NCBI GenBank assembly: GCA_017745175.1
Contig: JAGHZY010000015.1
Location: 24,517-88,516, forward strand
Reading direction: 5' to 3'
DNA: 64,000 bases
DNA from: Sphingopyxis sp.
Lineage (GTDB): Bacteria > Pseudomonadota > Alphaproteobacteria > Sphingomonadales > Sphingomonadaceae
Both the position numbers and the translations under genes were made by a program. Shown here in pieces: positions 1-9,451 of the stretch. Position 1 is the stretch's first letter. Every line of letters begins with the position of its first letter. Under the pieces are notes generated by a model. The model did not search any database, was not told the origin of the DNA, and was given only the letters and a program-made list of their open reading frames with translations.

Positions 1-270
1 CGACGGTTCAGGCTGCGAGATCATATCAAGAACATCCAGGAAAATCTGATGCCGACCCATGATCCGTTAACGCTCTCGCAGATTGAGTTGCCCAACCAGA
101 TTGAAAATGCTCCGATAACCATGAGCGTAGGCGAAATGAGCACACCCAGGGGCAAGGACATTCAGTTTCTATTGCACGCCGGCTTTCTCAAAACGCAAAA
201 GGGCCATACAGCGCAAAAAGTGGAGAACACCACTTTCATTTATTCTCGCAGCAACAAGCAGCATCCGTAA
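1..270 (+). CDS. Unrecognised protein, C-terminal end only
   Basis: The frame is open from the first base of the window and ends with TAA, giving the last 89 residues of a protein whose start lies outside. I do not recognise it. The visible part is hydrophilic, with no membrane segment, cysteine pattern or repeat, and ends in a basic stretch (SRSNKQHP). By hand count it is about 49% G+C, while the first part of neighbouring recR is near 70%, so it may have arrived by transfer. Its stop abuts the stop of the convergent recR with no base between. An internal ATG at 49 could give a 73-residue protein instead, but nothing favours that over continuation from upstream. Confidence 0.55.
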   Translation, partial: RRFRLRDHIKNIQENLMPTHDPLTLSQIELPNQIENAPITMSVGEMSTPRGKDIQFLLHAGFLKTQKGHTAQKVENTTFIYSRSNKQHP

Positions 271-864
271 TTACACCGGTCGCCGCGCTCTGAGTGCCTG
301 CGCCAGCGTCCCCTCGTCGAGATAATCGAGCTCGCCACCGACCGGTAGGCCGTGCGCGAGCTGCGTCAGCCGCACCGGATAACCCTCCAGCCGCTCGGCG
401 AGATAATGGGCGGTCGTCTGCCCTTCCAGCGTCGCGTTCATCGCGAGTACGACCTCGTCGATTCCGCCGGCGGCGACGCGCGCGACGAGCGCGTCGATCG
501 CGAGATCCTGCGGACGCACGCCCTCCAGCGCCGACAGCCGGCCGCCGAGCACATGATATTTGCCCGGAAAGAGCCGAGACTTGTCGAGCGCCCAGAGGTC
601 CGAGACTTCTTCGACGACGCACAGCGAGCGCGCGTCGCGGCGCAGGTCGGCACAGATCGCGCACGGGTCCTGCGTATCGACATTGCCGCAAATGCTGCAG
701 GTCACGAGCCGCTTGGACACCGTCTGCAGCGCCGCAAGCAACGGCACGAACGCGCTTTCGCGCTTCTTCATCAGGTGCAGCACCGCGCGCCGCGCCGAGC
801 GCGGGCCGAGGCCCGGCAGGCGGGCGAGTTGCTGGACGAGCGCTTCAATCTCTTGCGATGCCAT
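271..864 (-). CDS. recR: Recombination mediator RecR
   Basis: RecR works with RecF and RecO to load RecA at single-strand gaps. All family parts are visible in order: a helix-hairpin-helix near residues 13-31 ([14 protein letters not shown]), a four-cysteine zinc finger (C56, C59, C68, C71) and a Toprim domain from about residue 78 ([14 protein letters not shown]). The length of 197 residues is normal. The start at 864 (MASQEIEAL) is chosen because the frame continues 12 codons further upstream without any family similarity. It is divergent from fmt, with 35 bp between the two starts. No YbaB/DnaX partner is visible because recR is transcribed toward the window edge. Confidence 0.96.
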   Translation of the reverse strand: MASQEIEALVQQLARLPGLGPRSARRAVLHLMKKRESAFVPLLAALQTVSKRLVTCSICGNVDTQDPCAICADLRRDARSLCVVEEVSDLWALDKSRLFPGKYHVLGGRLSALEGVRPQDLAIDALVARVAAGGIDEVVLAMNATLEGQTTAHYLAERLEGYPVRLTQLAHGLPVGGELDYLDEGTLAQALRARRPV

Positions 865-899
865 GACGGATGGTCTTAAGCGGCGCGCGAGAAATGACA

Positions 900-1820
900 A
901 TGCGCATCGCCTTCATGGGAACGCCGCCCTTTGCGGTACCGACGCTCGCCGCGCTCCACGCGGCGGGACACGAAATCGTGGCCGTCTATAGCCAGCCACC
1001 CCGTCCCGCGCAGCGCGGCAAGAAATTGCAGAAGAGCCCGGTGCAGGTCTGGGCCGAGGAACATGGCTTGCCCGTCCGCACGCCGAAGAGCCTGAAAAGC
1101 GAGGAGGCGCAGGCCGAATTCGCCGCGCTCGATCTCGATGTCGCGGTGGTCGCGGCCTATGGCCTGATCCTCCCGCAGGCGGTCCTCGACGCACCGCGCG
1201 AAGGCTGCCTCAACGTCCACGGCTCGATCCTGCCGCGCTGGCGCGGCGCCGCGCCGGTGCAGCGCGCGATCCTCGCGGGCGACACCGAGACGGGCGTGAC
1301 GATCATGCAGATGGACGCGGGGCTCGACACCGGCGCGATGCGGCTGCTCGAGACGACGCCGGTCGCGCGCAAGACCGCCGGACTGCTCACGGACGAACTC
1401 GCCGAAATGGGCGCGTTGATGATGGTGAAAGTGCTGAGCGATCTCCACGCCTTCCCGCCAGTCCCGCAGCCCGACGAAGGCGTCACCTATGCCGCCAAGA
1501 TCGACAAGAGCGAGGCACGACTCGATTTCCTGGCGAGCGCAGTGCAGATCGAGCGGCAGGTGCGCGCGTTCAACCCGGTGCCCGGCGCTTTCTTCGAGTT
1601 GGAAGGCGAACGCTGCAAGGTCCTCACCGCCGAGGTCGTCCACCCGGCCGACACGGTCGCCGGCGCCGTACCTGGCGCCACGCTCGACGATGTACTGACC
1701 ATTGCCTGCAACCCCGGCGCGATCCGCGCGATGCGCGTCCAGCGCGCCGGCAAACCGGCGATGGACGCTGCCGAGCTGCTTCGCGGGCGGGCGATCCCGG
1801 CCGGAACGCGCCTCGCATGA
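900..1820 (+). CDS. fmt: Methionyl-tRNA formyltransferase
   Basis: Transfers a formyl group from 10-formyl-THF to Met-tRNA(fMet), making the initiator tRNA. The N-terminal formyltransferase domain shows the catalytic Asn105, His107 and Asp143 in [16 protein letters not shown] and MDAGLDTG. The C-terminal OB-like tRNA-binding domain follows from about residue 205. Length is 306 residues, as expected. The start at 900 ([14 protein letters not shown]) matches the usual family N terminus; an in-frame ATG six bases upstream (894) is an alternative. The TGA stop overlaps the truA ATG (ATGA), so the two genes are almost certainly cotranscribed and translationally coupled. The usual def gene is not next to it here. 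Confidence 0.96.
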   Translation: MRIAFMGTPPFAVPTLAALHAAGHEIVAVYSQPPRPAQRGKKLQKSPVQVWAEEHGLPVRTPKSLKSEEAQAEFAALDLDVAVVAAYGLILPQAVLDAPREGCLNVHGSILPRWRGAAPVQRAILAGDTETGVTIMQMDAGLDTGAMRLLETTPVARKTAGLLTDELAEMGALMMVKVLSDLHAFPPVPQPDEGVTYAAKIDKSEARLDFLASAVQIERQVRAFNPVPGAFFELEGERCKVLTAEVVHPADTVAGAVPGATLDDVLTIACNPGAIRAMRVQRAGKPAMDAAELLRGRAIPAGTRLA

Positions 1821-2557
1821 CGCGTTTTGCGCTTACGATCGAATATGACGGCCGCCCCTATATGGGCTGGCAGCGACAGGCGCACGGCCCGAGCGTCCAG
1901 CAGGTGATCGAGGAAGCGATTCACCGCTTTACCGCCGAGGATGTGCAGGTGTTCAGCGCCGGACGCACCGACGCCGGCGTCCATGCGATCGCAATGCGCG
2001 CGCATGTCGACATCGACAAGCCGTTAACCCCGTTCAAGCTGACCGAGGCGCTGAACGCGCAGCTGCGCCCCGCGCCCGTCGCGATCGTCGGATGCGAGAT
2101 TGTTCCCGACGACTGGCACGCACGCTTCGCCTGCATCGGCCGGGCTTATGAATATCGCATCGTCAACCGCCGCGCGCCGCTGACGTGGGACAAGGGATTG
2201 TCATGGCAGGTCGCGCGGCCGCTAGATGCGGGGGCGATGCACGCCGCAGCGCAGCAACTGACCGGCCTCCACGACTTCACCACCTTCCGCTCGGCGCATT
2301 GCCAGTCGCAAAGCCCCGTGAAGACGCTCGACAAGCTGATCGTCAGCCGTCATGGCGACGAACTGATTATCGAGGCCGCGGCGCGGAGCTTCCTCCATCA
2401 TCAGGTGCGTTCGATGGTCGGCTGCCTCGCGCTCGTCGGCTACGGCAAATGGTCGGCGCTCGATCTGAAGGCAGCGCTGGAGGCGGCTGACCGCAACGCG
2501 CTCGGCCTCAACGCGCCACCCGACGGGCTGTATTTCGTGAGCGCAACTTATCCCTGA
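1817..2557 (+). CDS. truA: tRNA pseudouridine(38-40) synthase TruA
   Basis: Converts U38-U40 in the anticodon stem of many tRNAs to pseudouridine. The catalytic aspartate is D52 in [12 protein letters not shown], and the second family block [11 protein letters not shown] is near residues 193-203. The 246-residue length is standard. The start overlaps the fmt stop by ATGA, and a strong bidirectional hairpin follows the stop, so fmt-truA forms a closed two-gene unit. Confidence 0.96.
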   Translation: MTRFALTIEYDGRPYMGWQRQAHGPSVQQVIEEAIHRFTAEDVQVFSAGRTDAGVHAIAMRAHVDIDKPLTPFKLTEALNAQLRPAPVAIVGCEIVPDDWHARFACIGRAYEYRIVNRRAPLTWDKGLSWQVARPLDAGAMHAAAQQLTGLHDFTTFRSAHCQSQSPVKTLDKLIVSRHGDELIIEAAARSFLHHQVRSMVGCLALVGYGKWSALDLKAALEAADRNALGLNAPPDGLYFVSATYP

Positions 2558-2562
2558 ACGAA

Positions 2563-2590
2563 AAAGGGCGGCCCTACCAGACCGCCCTTT
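2563..2590. terminator. Bidirectional terminator between truA and carD
   Basis: Nine-base perfect arms (AAAGGGCGG at 2563-2571, CCGCCCTTT at 2582-2590) flank a 10-base loop. There are A residues before and T residues after the stem, so it can serve both convergent genes. Confidence 0.85.
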
Positions 2591-2611
2591 CCTTCATCGC
2601 TGTGGACGCGA

Positions 2612-3139
2612 TTATACCTTTTCGGCGTAGTAAAGCGGCGCATGCTCGTTGAGGATCTGGAGGATCTTCGCCTGTGCCGTCTTTTCGTCGCTCTCTTCCA
2701 TCGCTGCGAGTTCGCGCGCGAGGCGGCTCGATGCTGCTTCGAAGATCTGCCGCTCCGAATAGCTTTGCTCGGGCTGGTCGTCGGCACGGAACAGGTCGCG
2801 CGTCACTTCGGCGATCGACACAAGGTCGCCCGAATTGATCTTCGCTTCATATTCCTGCGCGCGGCGCGACCACATGGTACGCTTGACCTTCGGTTTGGTG
2901 GTGAGCACCTGCAGCGCTTCCTTCAGCGTCTTGTCCGACGACAGCTTGCGCATGCCGACGCCTTCGGCCTTGTTGGTCGGAACGCGAAGCGTCATCTTTT
3001 CCTTTTCGAAGCGGAGAACGTAGAGTTCCAGCTGCATGCCGGCAATTTCGGACTTTTGCAGCTCGATGACGCGCCCCACGCCATGTTTCGGATAAACGAC
3101 ATAGTCACCGACTTCGAAGACGGGCGTGCTTGCGGACAT
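2612..3139 (-). CDS. carD: CarD/CdnL-family RNA polymerase-binding regulator
   Basis: CarD/CdnL proteins bind the RNA polymerase beta subunit and stabilise open complexes, notably at rRNA promoters. The N-terminal CarD/TRCF-like RNA polymerase interaction domain covers roughly residues 5-65 (FEVGDYVVYPKHGVGRV ... LRVPTNKAEGVGMRKL). A mostly helical DNA-binding part follows to residue 175. The ATG at 3139 is preceded by AAAGGAA, a good ribosome binding site, and a TATAAT element sits about 200 bp upstream on this strand. It stands alone between a terminator and a divergent SDR gene. Family assignment is firm; the regulon is not known from this sequence. Confidence 0.93.
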   Translation of the reverse strand: MSASTPVFEVGDYVVYPKHGVGRVIELQKSEIAGMQLELYVLRFEKEKMTLRVPTNKAEGVGMRKLSSDKTLKEALQVLTTKPKVKRTMWSRRAQEYEAKINSGDLVSIAEVTRDLFRADDQPEQSYSERQIFEAASSRLARELAAMEESDEKTAQAKILQILNEHAPLYYAEKV

Positions 3140-3453
3140 TCAAGTTCCTTTCATTGGCCTTGCCGGCGGACGGGAGAGCGCGTGAACAGCGGTATATCCG
3201 GCCCTCTGCGGGAGGGGGATCGGGCTGGTAGGGCGGCGCTAGCCAATCAGAGTGACAAGGGATGTGGCTCCATCGGAAACGCCAAGGATGCCCCAGCCCG
3301 GCGGCGGGAAGAGGCACAGTGTCGGCGTGTTGATATTATTATAACAGATTCGCAACAAAATTGCCAGCCCCGCGCGGAAATGCGTCGGTCAGCACCTTGA
3401 CGGCCCCTCATACCCGTTTCAGGCTGAAACGAAACGACAGATAGGGAGCGGGT
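3140..3453. other. Divergent intergenic region carD / SDR
   Basis: A 314-bp non-coding stretch. It holds an AT-rich patch around 3325-3365 with TATAAT on the minus strand (3343-3338). That is a plausible -10 element for carD, implying a leader of about 190 nt; a matching -35 is weak. Nearer the SDR it holds a perfect 17-bp palindrome (3415-3431, listed separately) and AGGGAG before the SDR start. No small gene or tRNA is seen. Confidence 0.5.
3415..3431. promoter_or_regulatory. 17-bp palindrome upstream of the SDR gene
   Basis: CGTTTCAG and CTGAAACG flank a single central G, giving a perfect dyad 22 bp before the SDR start. The short length and one-base centre suit a repressor operator better than a terminator. 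No regulator gene is adjacent, so the protein that might bind is unknown. Confidence 0.4.
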
Positions 3454-4266
3454 ATGAAGGGTCAAGTCTGGTGGATCACGGGCGCCTCTTCGGGTATCGG
3501 GGCGGCGCTGGCGCGAGCGCTTGGTGCGCGCGGTGCGAAACTGATCCTGTCGGGTCGCAATGTCGCCGCACTCGAAACCGTTGCGGCCGACTGCGATACC
3601 GAAAAGCTGGTCCTGCCGTTCGAAGCGACCGACTATGCCGCCGTCCCGGCGATCGCGGAACAGGCCTGGGCGTGGCAGGGCCGCGTCGACGGGCTCGTCA
3701 ATAACGCCGGCATCTCGCAGCGCAGCCTCGCAGTCGAGACAGAATTCGCCGTCTACCAGCAGATCATCGGCGTCGATCTGCTCGCGCCGATCGCGCTCAC
3801 GCAGCAATTGTTGCCGCGCATGATTGGCGCGGGCGGCGGACAGATCATCGCGATCTCGAGCGTCGCGGGCATCGCCGGCGTCCCGCTGCGCAGCGCCTAT
3901 TCGGCCGCGAAGCACGGCATCATCGGTTATCACGACGCGGTGCGCGCAGAGAATGAGCATCTGGGCCTGAAGGTCCTCGTCGTTGCGCCCGGATCGGTGC
4001 GCACCAACGTCAGCCGCAACGCGCTCAACGCCGACGGCAGCGTGCGCGGGGAGAGCGACGCCGCGATCGACAACGGCCTCTCGCCCGACCAAGCCGCGGC
4101 GCAGATGCTCGCGGCGGTTGGCGCGGGTACGCGCGAGCTGGTCGTCGCCGAGGGCGCCGAAGCCGCGATTGCCGGCCTGCGCCGCAGCGATCCCAACGCG
4201 CTGTTCGACCGCATGAGCGCGATGGTGCAGGCGGGCTATGCGCAGCAGATGAAAGCGCAGCGCTGA
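3454..4266 (+). CDS. Short-chain dehydrogenase/reductase (DHRS7-like)
   Basis: A classical SDR oxidoreductase with the NAD(P)-binding motif ITGASSGIG at residues 8-16, NNAG near 89-92 and the catalytic Ser plus YSAAK near 131-153. Its 270-residue length and overall layout resemble bacterial relatives of DHRS7/DHRS7B, but substrate cannot be read from sequence. AGGGAG precedes the ATG. It is a single-gene unit: palindrome-bearing promoter region upstream and a strong terminator just after the stop. Confidence 0.88.
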   Translation: MKGQVWWITGASSGIGAALARALGARGAKLILSGRNVAALETVAADCDTEKLVLPFEATDYAAVPAIAEQAWAWQGRVDGLVNNAGISQRSLAVETEFAVYQQIIGVDLLAPIALTQQLLPRMIGAGGGQIIAISSVAGIAGVPLRSAYSAAKHGIIGYHDAVRAENEHLGLKVLVVAPGSVRTNVSRNALNADGSVRGESDAAIDNGLSPDQAAAQMLAAVGAGTRELVVAEGAEAAIAGLRRSDPNALFDRMSAMVQAGYAQQMKAQR

Positions 4267-4284
4267 CCGCTGCAACGCGAACGA

Positions 4285-4318
4285 AAAAGCCCCGCCGGAT
4301 CGCTCCGGCGGGGCTTTT
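4285..4318. terminator. Bidirectional terminator between SDR and hppA
   Basis: A 15-bp perfect stem (4285-4299 with 4304-4318) closes a TCGC loop, with AAAA at one side and TTTT at the other. It is suited to stop both convergent transcripts. Confidence 0.9.
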
Positions 4319-4342
4319 CCTTGCCCGCAAGGACAGGACGGA

Positions 4343-6460
4343 TCAGACCGCGCCGTGCGCCAGCGCCGCGAGGAGCAGGATCGCCACGATATTGGTGATC
4401 TTGATCATCGGGTTGACCGCCGGCCCCGCGGTATCCTTGTACGGATCGCCGACAGTGTCGCCTGTGACAGCCGCCTTATGGGCCTCGCTGCCCTTGCCGC
4501 CGTGGTTGCCATCTTCGATATACTTCTTGGCATTGTCCCATGCGCCGCCGCCCGAAGTCATCGAAATGGCGACGAACAGCCCGCCGACGATCACGCCGAG
4601 CAGGAGCGCACCGAGCGCTTCGAGCGCCGCCGCAGGACCGGCAACGCCGCGGATCACGAGGAACACGACGATCGGCGCGAGCACCGGAAGCAGCGACGGA
4701 ATGATCATTTCCTTGATCGCAGCCTTGGTGACGAGATCGACTGTACGCGCATAGTCGGGCTTGCTCTCATAGGTCATGATGCCCGGGTTGTTCTTGAACT
4801 GCTCGCGAACATCCTTGACGACCTCGCCTGCCGCACGGCCGACCGCGGTCATGCCGAACGCGCCGAACAGATATGGCAGCAGCGCGCCGAGCAGCAGCCC
4901 GACGATGACATAGGGCGACGACAGCGAGAAACTCAGCGGCTCGGTCAGCCCCAGCTTGGCCGAATATTCGGTGATGTCGGCGGTGTAGGTGCCGAACAGC
5001 ACCAGCGCAGCAAGACCCGCAGACCCGATGGCATAGCCCTTCGTCACCGCCTTGGTCGTGTTGCCCACGGCGTCGAGCAGGTCGGTCTTTTCGCGAACGC
5101 TGTCGTCGAGGCCCGCCATTTCGGCGATGCCACCGGCGTTGTCGGTGACCGGGCCATAGGCGTCGAGCGCGACGACCATGCCGGCAAGCGCGAGCATCGA
5201 GGTGGCGGCAAAGGCGATACCGACGATCCCCGCCGTCTGGAACGCGACGACGATACCGACACAGATGACGAGCGTCGGCAGCGCGGTCGATTCAAGGCTG
5301 ATGGCAAGGCCCTGAATGACGTTCGTGCCGTGACCCGTTTCCGAAGCCTTGGCGATCGAGCGCACCGGGCGATAATTGGTGCCGGTGTAATATTCGGTGA
5401 TCCAGATGATCAGGCCGGTGATAACGAGGCCGAGCAGCGAGCAGTAGAACAGGTCCCACCCGTTGAAGGTCTGACCGGTCACCGCCGTATCCATGTCGCC
5501 CTTCAGCACATAGCTGGTCGAGAACCAGATCGCCGGGACCGAGAGGACCGCGGTGACAAGGAAGCCCTTGTACATCGCGCCCATCACATTTTTTCCGCCG
5601 CCGAGACGGACGAAATAGGTGCCGATGATCGAGGTGATAATGCAGACGCCGCCCATCAGCAGCGGCAGGCTCATCAGCGGGAGAAGCATGTCGCCCGCGC
5701 TCTTCAGCAGCAACGCGATCAACACCATCGTGGCGCCGACGGTGACGACATAGGTTTCGAAAAGGTCGGCGGCCATGCCGGCGCAGTCGCCGACATTATC
5801 GCCGACATTGTCGGCGATCACCGCGGGGTTGCGTGGGTCGTCTTCGGGAATTCCGGCCTCGACCTTGCCGACAAGGTCTGCACCGACGTCCGCGGCCTTG
5901 GTGAAGATGCCGCCGCCGAGACGCGCGAAGATCGAGATGAGCGAAGCGCCGAACGCGAGCGCGACGAGCGCGTCGACGACGGTGCGGTCGTCGCCGCCGA
6001 CCGTGAAGCCGCCGGGCCCGATAAGGTACCAGAAGAAGACCGAGATCGCGAGCAAGGCAAGGCCGGCCACGAGCAGGCCGGTGATCGCCCCGGCGCGGAA
6101 CGCCATGGTGAGGCCTGCCTGCAGCCCGGTCTGCGCGGCCGAGGCAGTACGGACATTGGCCTTGACCGAGATGTTCATGCCGACGAACCCGGCAACGCCC
6201 GACAGGACCGCGCCGATGACAAAACCCGTCGCCGAGATCGGGCCGAGAAACCAGCCGACGAGAATGGCGACGACGACGCCGACGATGGCGATGGTACGAT
6301 ATTGGCGGCCCAGATAGGCCTTGGCGCCCTCCTGAATGGCGGCGGCGATTTCCTGCATCTTCTCATTACCGGCGGAGGCGCTGAGCACCTGCCGCGAGGT
6401 AATGAATCCATAGAGCACAGCCAAAAGGCCGCACGCTATCGCGATCAAAACCGGATTCAT
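4343..6460 (-). CDS. hppA: K+-independent H+-translocating pyrophosphatase
   Basis: A 705-residue integral membrane pump that hydrolyses cytoplasmic pyrophosphate and exports protons. About 15-16 hydrophobic segments are visible. The substrate site is in [20 protein letters not shown] (residues 182-201) with the acidic [12 protein letters not shown] block at 217-228. The position that sets potassium dependence is Lys470 with Thr473 (GNTTKAVT), the pattern of the K+-independent subfamily, so no potassium requirement is predicted. The start at 6460 ([11 protein letters not shown]) has GGAAGGAAG upstream; a further ATG seven codons earlier is less likely. It is transcribed alone, ending at a shared terminator. 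Confidence 0.95.
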   Translation of the reverse strand: MNPVLIAIACGLLAVLYGFITSRQVLSASAGNEKMQEIAAAIQEGAKAYLGRQYRTIAIVGVVVAILVGWFLGPISATGFVIGAVLSGVAGFVGMNISVKANVRTASAAQTGLQAGLTMAFRAGAITGLLVAGLALLAISVFFWYLIGPGGFTVGGDDRTVVDALVALAFGASLISIFARLGGGIFTKAADVGADLVGKVEAGIPEDDPRNPAVIADNVGDNVGDCAGMAADLFETYVVTVGATMVLIALLLKSAGDMLLPLMSLPLLMGGVCIITSIIGTYFVRLGGGKNVMGAMYKGFLVTAVLSVPAIWFSTSYVLKGDMDTAVTGQTFNGWDLFYCSLLGLVITGLIIWITEYYTGTNYRPVRSIAKASETGHGTNVIQGLAISLESTALPTLVICVGIVVAFQTAGIVGIAFAATSMLALAGMVVALDAYGPVTDNAGGIAEMAGLDDSVREKTDLLDAVGNTTKAVTKGYAIGSAGLAALVLFGTYTADITEYSAKLGLTEPLSFSLSSPYVIVGLLLGALLPYLFGAFGMTAVGRAAGEVVKDVREQFKNNPGIMTYESKPDYARTVDLVTKAAIKEMIIPSLLPVLAPIVVFLVIRGVAGPAAALEALGALLLGVIVGGLFVAISMTSGGGAWDNAKKYIEDGNHGGKGSEAHKAAVTGDTVGDPYKDTAGPAVNPMIKITNIVAILLLAALAHGAV

Positions 6461-6642
6461 GCGTGTTGCTTCCTTCCCCATGAGAAGGGCGACGCAGAAG
6501 ATAGCAGTCGAGCACGTCCGACTTATTGATGCCGGTTCGCTCTCTCCCCTGATGCGACCGCCCCAAATTTGGACGCCGATTTATGGGAAGAAAGAAAGCG
6601 AGGCGCAACCCCGGTTATTCGGCGCTTTTCCGTGATTTCGGC

Positions 6643-7575
6643 TCAGTGCATGAAACCGAGCCGCTCGGGCAGTGCGATGCGTTGCGCCCGGTGGGTCAGC
6701 ATGATTCCCTCGCCTACTCCGGCATGGCCGAGCGGCGTCACCGCCACATTCAGTCCGGCCGCAATCGCCCGGATCGCCTCCGCAGCGCCGGGATCAGCGG
6801 CGAACAACAGCTGGTAATCGTCGCCCGCGGTTGCGGCCGCAAGCCGCGTGTCGAGCACGTCGGGTCGCACCGCGAGCAGCGCCGCCGACAGCGGGATCGA
6901 TTCGAGCATGAGGCCGATCTCGCACCCGCTCGCCTCCGCCATCCGCCGCGCGTCGATCAGCAGGCCGTCGGAGACGTCCATCATCGCATGGACGTGGTTT
7001 GCCACCGCCTGTCCGAAGGCCAGTTGCGGCTGCGGCCGGTTGTAGGCGGCCAGACAGGTTTCGTTCGCATCTTCCTGTCCCAGCCGCATCGCAAGACCGA
7101 GCCCGGCATTGCCGATCGTCCCCGTCACCCAGATCCTATCGCCCGGCCGGACGCCGCTTCGCGCGGGAGCGCCCGTGGCGGGCGCTTTCCCGATAGCGGT
7201 CAGGCCGAAGGTGCGCGGCGCGCCCGCGGGAATGCTCACCGTATCGCCACCGAGCAGCGGCACTTCATATCGGCGCAGCACTTCGCCAAGGCCGCGAACG
7301 AAAGCCGCGTCCCAAAGTTCGTCGCCGGTCAGGCTATAACCGACGAGCACGCCGAGCGGCGCCGCGCCCTTGGCGGCGAGATCCGACAGATTCACGGCGA
7401 CGAGCTTCCACGCGACATCCTGCGGTCGCTCGTCGGGAAGGAAATGGATGCCTTCGACGATCATGTCGTGCGTCAGGACCAGATCGCCCAGCACCGCGGC
7501 GTCGTCGGCGAGGCCGCGCGCGGCGGAACCGGTCGCGATGGCGCGCAGGCGGGCGATGAAATCGGCTTCGCTCAT
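6643..7575 (-). CDS. thiL: Thiamine-monophosphate kinase
   Basis: Phosphorylates thiamine monophosphate to the active cofactor thiamine pyrophosphate using ATP. It belongs to the PurM/AIR-synthase-like fold. Visible marks are the N-terminal acidic Mg/ATP site (GLADDAAVLG, then THDMIVEGIHF), VNLSDLAAKGAAPLG, GGDTVS and MMDVSDGLLIDARR. Length is 310 residues. The start at 7575 (MSEADFI) has GAGGGGG before it; an earlier in-frame start lies in the upstream inverted repeat and is rejected. It is the last gene of the hisG-hisD-nusB-thiL run. Confidence 0.94.
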   Translation of the reverse strand: MSEADFIARLRAIATGSAARGLADDAAVLGDLVLTHDMIVEGIHFLPDERPQDVAWKLVAVNLSDLAAKGAAPLGVLVGYSLTGDELWDAAFVRGLGEVLRRYEVPLLGGDTVSIPAGAPRTFGLTAIGKAPATGAPARSGVRPGDRIWVTGTIGNAGLGLAMRLGQEDANETCLAAYNRPQPQLAFGQAVANHVHAMMDVSDGLLIDARRMAEASGCEIGLMLESIPLSAALLAVRPDVLDTRLAAATAGDDYQLLFAADPGAAEAIRAIAAGLNVAVTPLGHAGVGEGIMLTHRAQRIALPERLGFMH

Positions 7576-7608
7576 ACTACCCCCTCGTTCGATACGGGGC
7601 ACTCTCGT

Positions 7609-7690
7609 CCGTTCGTGTCGAGCGAAGTCGAGACACCCATCGAGACAGGACGAGGTCGAGAGACATCCCGACTTCGCCCGATGCGAACGG
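7609..7690. repeat. Imperfect inverted repeat between nusB and thiL
   Basis: Two 22-base arms (7609-7630 and 7669-7690) match as reverse complements at 19 of 22 positions across a 38-base spacer. The left arm contains the core GTCGAGCGAAGTCGAG, which I associate with short repeats in sphingomonad genomes. In the nusB-thiL transcript it would fold into a long hairpin in the 120-base gap. Confidence 0.7.
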
Positions 7691-7695
7691 ATATC

Positions 7696-8151
7696 CTATG
7701 CGCTGGTTCCCCGCACATCCTTGCCGATCGCATCGAGCAGCCCGTTGGCGAAGCCCGCCTCGCGCGTATCAAAGAATGCCTTAGCGACATCGACATATTC
7801 GCTGACCACCGCGCCGACCGGCACGTCGCCGCGTGCGAGCAGCTCGTAGACGCCGGCGCGCAGGATCGCCTTCATCGTGCGGTCGAGCCGCTCCATCGAC
7901 CAGCCGTTTGCCAGACGCGCAACGATCGCGGCGTCAATCTCTTCGGAACGCGCCAGTGCGCCCTTCACGATATCGTCGAAAAAGGCGGTGTCGGCGTCGG
8001 CATATTCGGCATCCTCGATCGTCGCGCCGATGCGGTGCATATGGAATTCGTGGATCAGCTTGGCGACCGGAGTCGCCTCCATCTCGTGCTGATAAAGCGC
8101 CTGCACGGCGGCGAGGCGGGCGGCGGAACGGGACTGGGCGCGTTTGTTCAT
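7696..8151 (-). CDS. nusB: Transcription antitermination protein NusB
   Basis: NusB pairs with NusE (S10) on boxA RNA to prevent early termination of rRNA transcripts. The 151-residue all-helical domain is complete, from RSAARLAAVQALYQHEM at the N terminus to VSEYVDVAKAFFDTREAGFANGLLDAIGKDV at the C terminus. It begins only 7 bp after the hisD stop, so it is read in the same transcript. An inverted repeat separates it from thiL downstream. Confidence 0.95.
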   Translation of the reverse strand: MNKRAQSRSAARLAAVQALYQHEMEATPVAKLIHEFHMHRIGATIEDAEYADADTAFFDDIVKGALARSEEIDAAIVARLANGWSMERLDRTMKAILRAGVYELLARGDVPVGAVVSEYVDVAKAFFDTREAGFANGLLDAIGKDVRGTSA

Positions 8152-8158
8152 GGCTTTT

Positions 8159-9451
8159 CTACTTTAAACGATTCTGGACACTGAGCGCATGGGCGGGAAG
8201 CCCCTCGGCGCCGGCAAGGGCAACCGCGGCCGGACCGATCGCGGCAAGGCTCGCTTCGTCGAGCGCGAGGAAGCTTGTGCGCTTCATGAAGTCGGTGACC
8301 GACAGCCCGCTCGAAAAGCGCGCGCGCCGCCCGGTGGGGAGGACATGGTTCGGACCCGCGACATAATCGCCGATCGCTTCGGGGGTCTGGCGACCGAGAA
8401 AGACCGATCCGGCGTGGCGCACGCTGGCAAAGAGCGCGTCGGCTTCGACCGGATCGACCGCGAGCTCGAGATGTTCGGGCGCGAGCCTGTCGCACAAGGG
8501 GATCGCATCAGCGAGGCTCGGGACGACGATCACCGCGCCGTTATCGGCCCAGCTCGCATGCATCGTCGGCGCCGTCGACAGCGTCGGGATGACGTACGCG
8601 ACCGCCGCCGCCACTGCATCGGCGAAATCGCCGTCGTCGGTGAACAGGATCGACTGGCTCGTCGGGTCATGCTCGGCCTGGCTCAGCAGGTCGGCAGCGA
8701 TGACATGCGGTTCGTTTTTCGCGTCGGCGACGACGACGATCTCGCTCGGCCCCGCGACCATGTCGATACCGACGACGCCGTAGAGCTGGCGCTTCGCCTC
8801 GGCGACCCAAGCGTTGCCGGGACCGGTGACGACGTCGACCGGCGCGATCTTCCGGGTGCCATAAGCGAGCGCAGCAATCGCCTGCGCGCCGCCCACGCGC
8901 CAGATCTCGTCAACCCCGCCGACATGCGCCGCGGCCATCACCACCGGATTGATCTCGCCGACCGGCGTCGGGGTCATCATCACGATGCGTTCGACCCCCG
9001 CAACCTTCGCGGGAAGGATGTTCATGAGCACCGACGAGGGATAGGCCGCACGCCCGCCGGGGACATAGACTCCGGCGGCATCGACGCCCCGCCACCGTGC
9101 GCCAAGCCGCGCCCCGGCCGCGTCGCGATAGTCACGATCCTCGGGAAGCTGCGCGGCGTGATAGGCGCGGATGCGGTCGGCAGCGAGGTTCAGCGCATCG
9201 CGGAGGTCCGGCGCGAGGCCCTCGTAGGCGGCCGCGCATTCTTCCTTCGAGATGCTCCAGCCGCTCGCGTCCAGATCGAAGCGATCGAACTTCGCGGTGT
9301 AGTCGGCGAGCGCCGCGTCACCCCCCGCCTTCACGCGCGCGATGATCGCCGCGACATCTGCCGATACATCGGACGCGCTCTCGCGCCGATCATTGACCAG
9401 CGCATCGAACTCGGCCGCAAAGCCGGGCGCGGAAGCATCAAGCCGTCGCAT
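8159..9451 (-). CDS. hisD: Histidinol dehydrogenase
   Basis: Catalyses the last two steps of histidine synthesis, oxidising L-histidinol to L-histidine with NAD+ and Zn2+. The catalytic Glu-His pair is in [10 protein letters not shown], and the zinc-site and NAD-binding blocks are present ([54 protein letters not shown]). Length is 430 residues. The start at 9451 ([11 protein letters not shown]) overlaps the end of hisG by 14 bp, indicating translational coupling. A longer reading from a TTG at 9487 has no family similarity. Confidence 0.95.
   Translation of the reverse strand: MRRLDASAPGFAAEFDALVNDRRESASDVSADVAAIIARVKAGGDAALADYTAKFDRFDLDASGWSISKEECAAAYEGLAPDLRDALNLAADRIRAYHAAQLPEDRDYRDAAGARLGARWRGVDAAGVYVPGGRAAYPSSVLMNILPAKVAGVERIVMMTPTPVGEINPVVMAAAHVGGVDEIWRVGGAQAIAALAYGTRKIAPVDVVTGPGNAWVAEAKRQLYGVVGIDMVAGPSEIVVVADAKNEPHVIAADLLSQAEHDPTSQSILFTDDGDFADAVAAAVAYVIPTLSTAPTMHASWADNGAVIVVPSLADAIPLCDRLAPEHLELAVDPVEADALFASVRHAGSVFLGRQTPEAIGDYVAGPNHVLPTGRRARFSSGLSVTDFMKRTSFLALDEASLAAIGPAAVALAGAEGLPAHALSVQNRLK

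Noticed and set aside
4355..6529. A 724-codon open frame opposite hppA
   Set aside because: It is antisense to a complete, well-conserved pump; its composition (Asp/Arg-rich) is typical of reversed high-G+C coding sequence.
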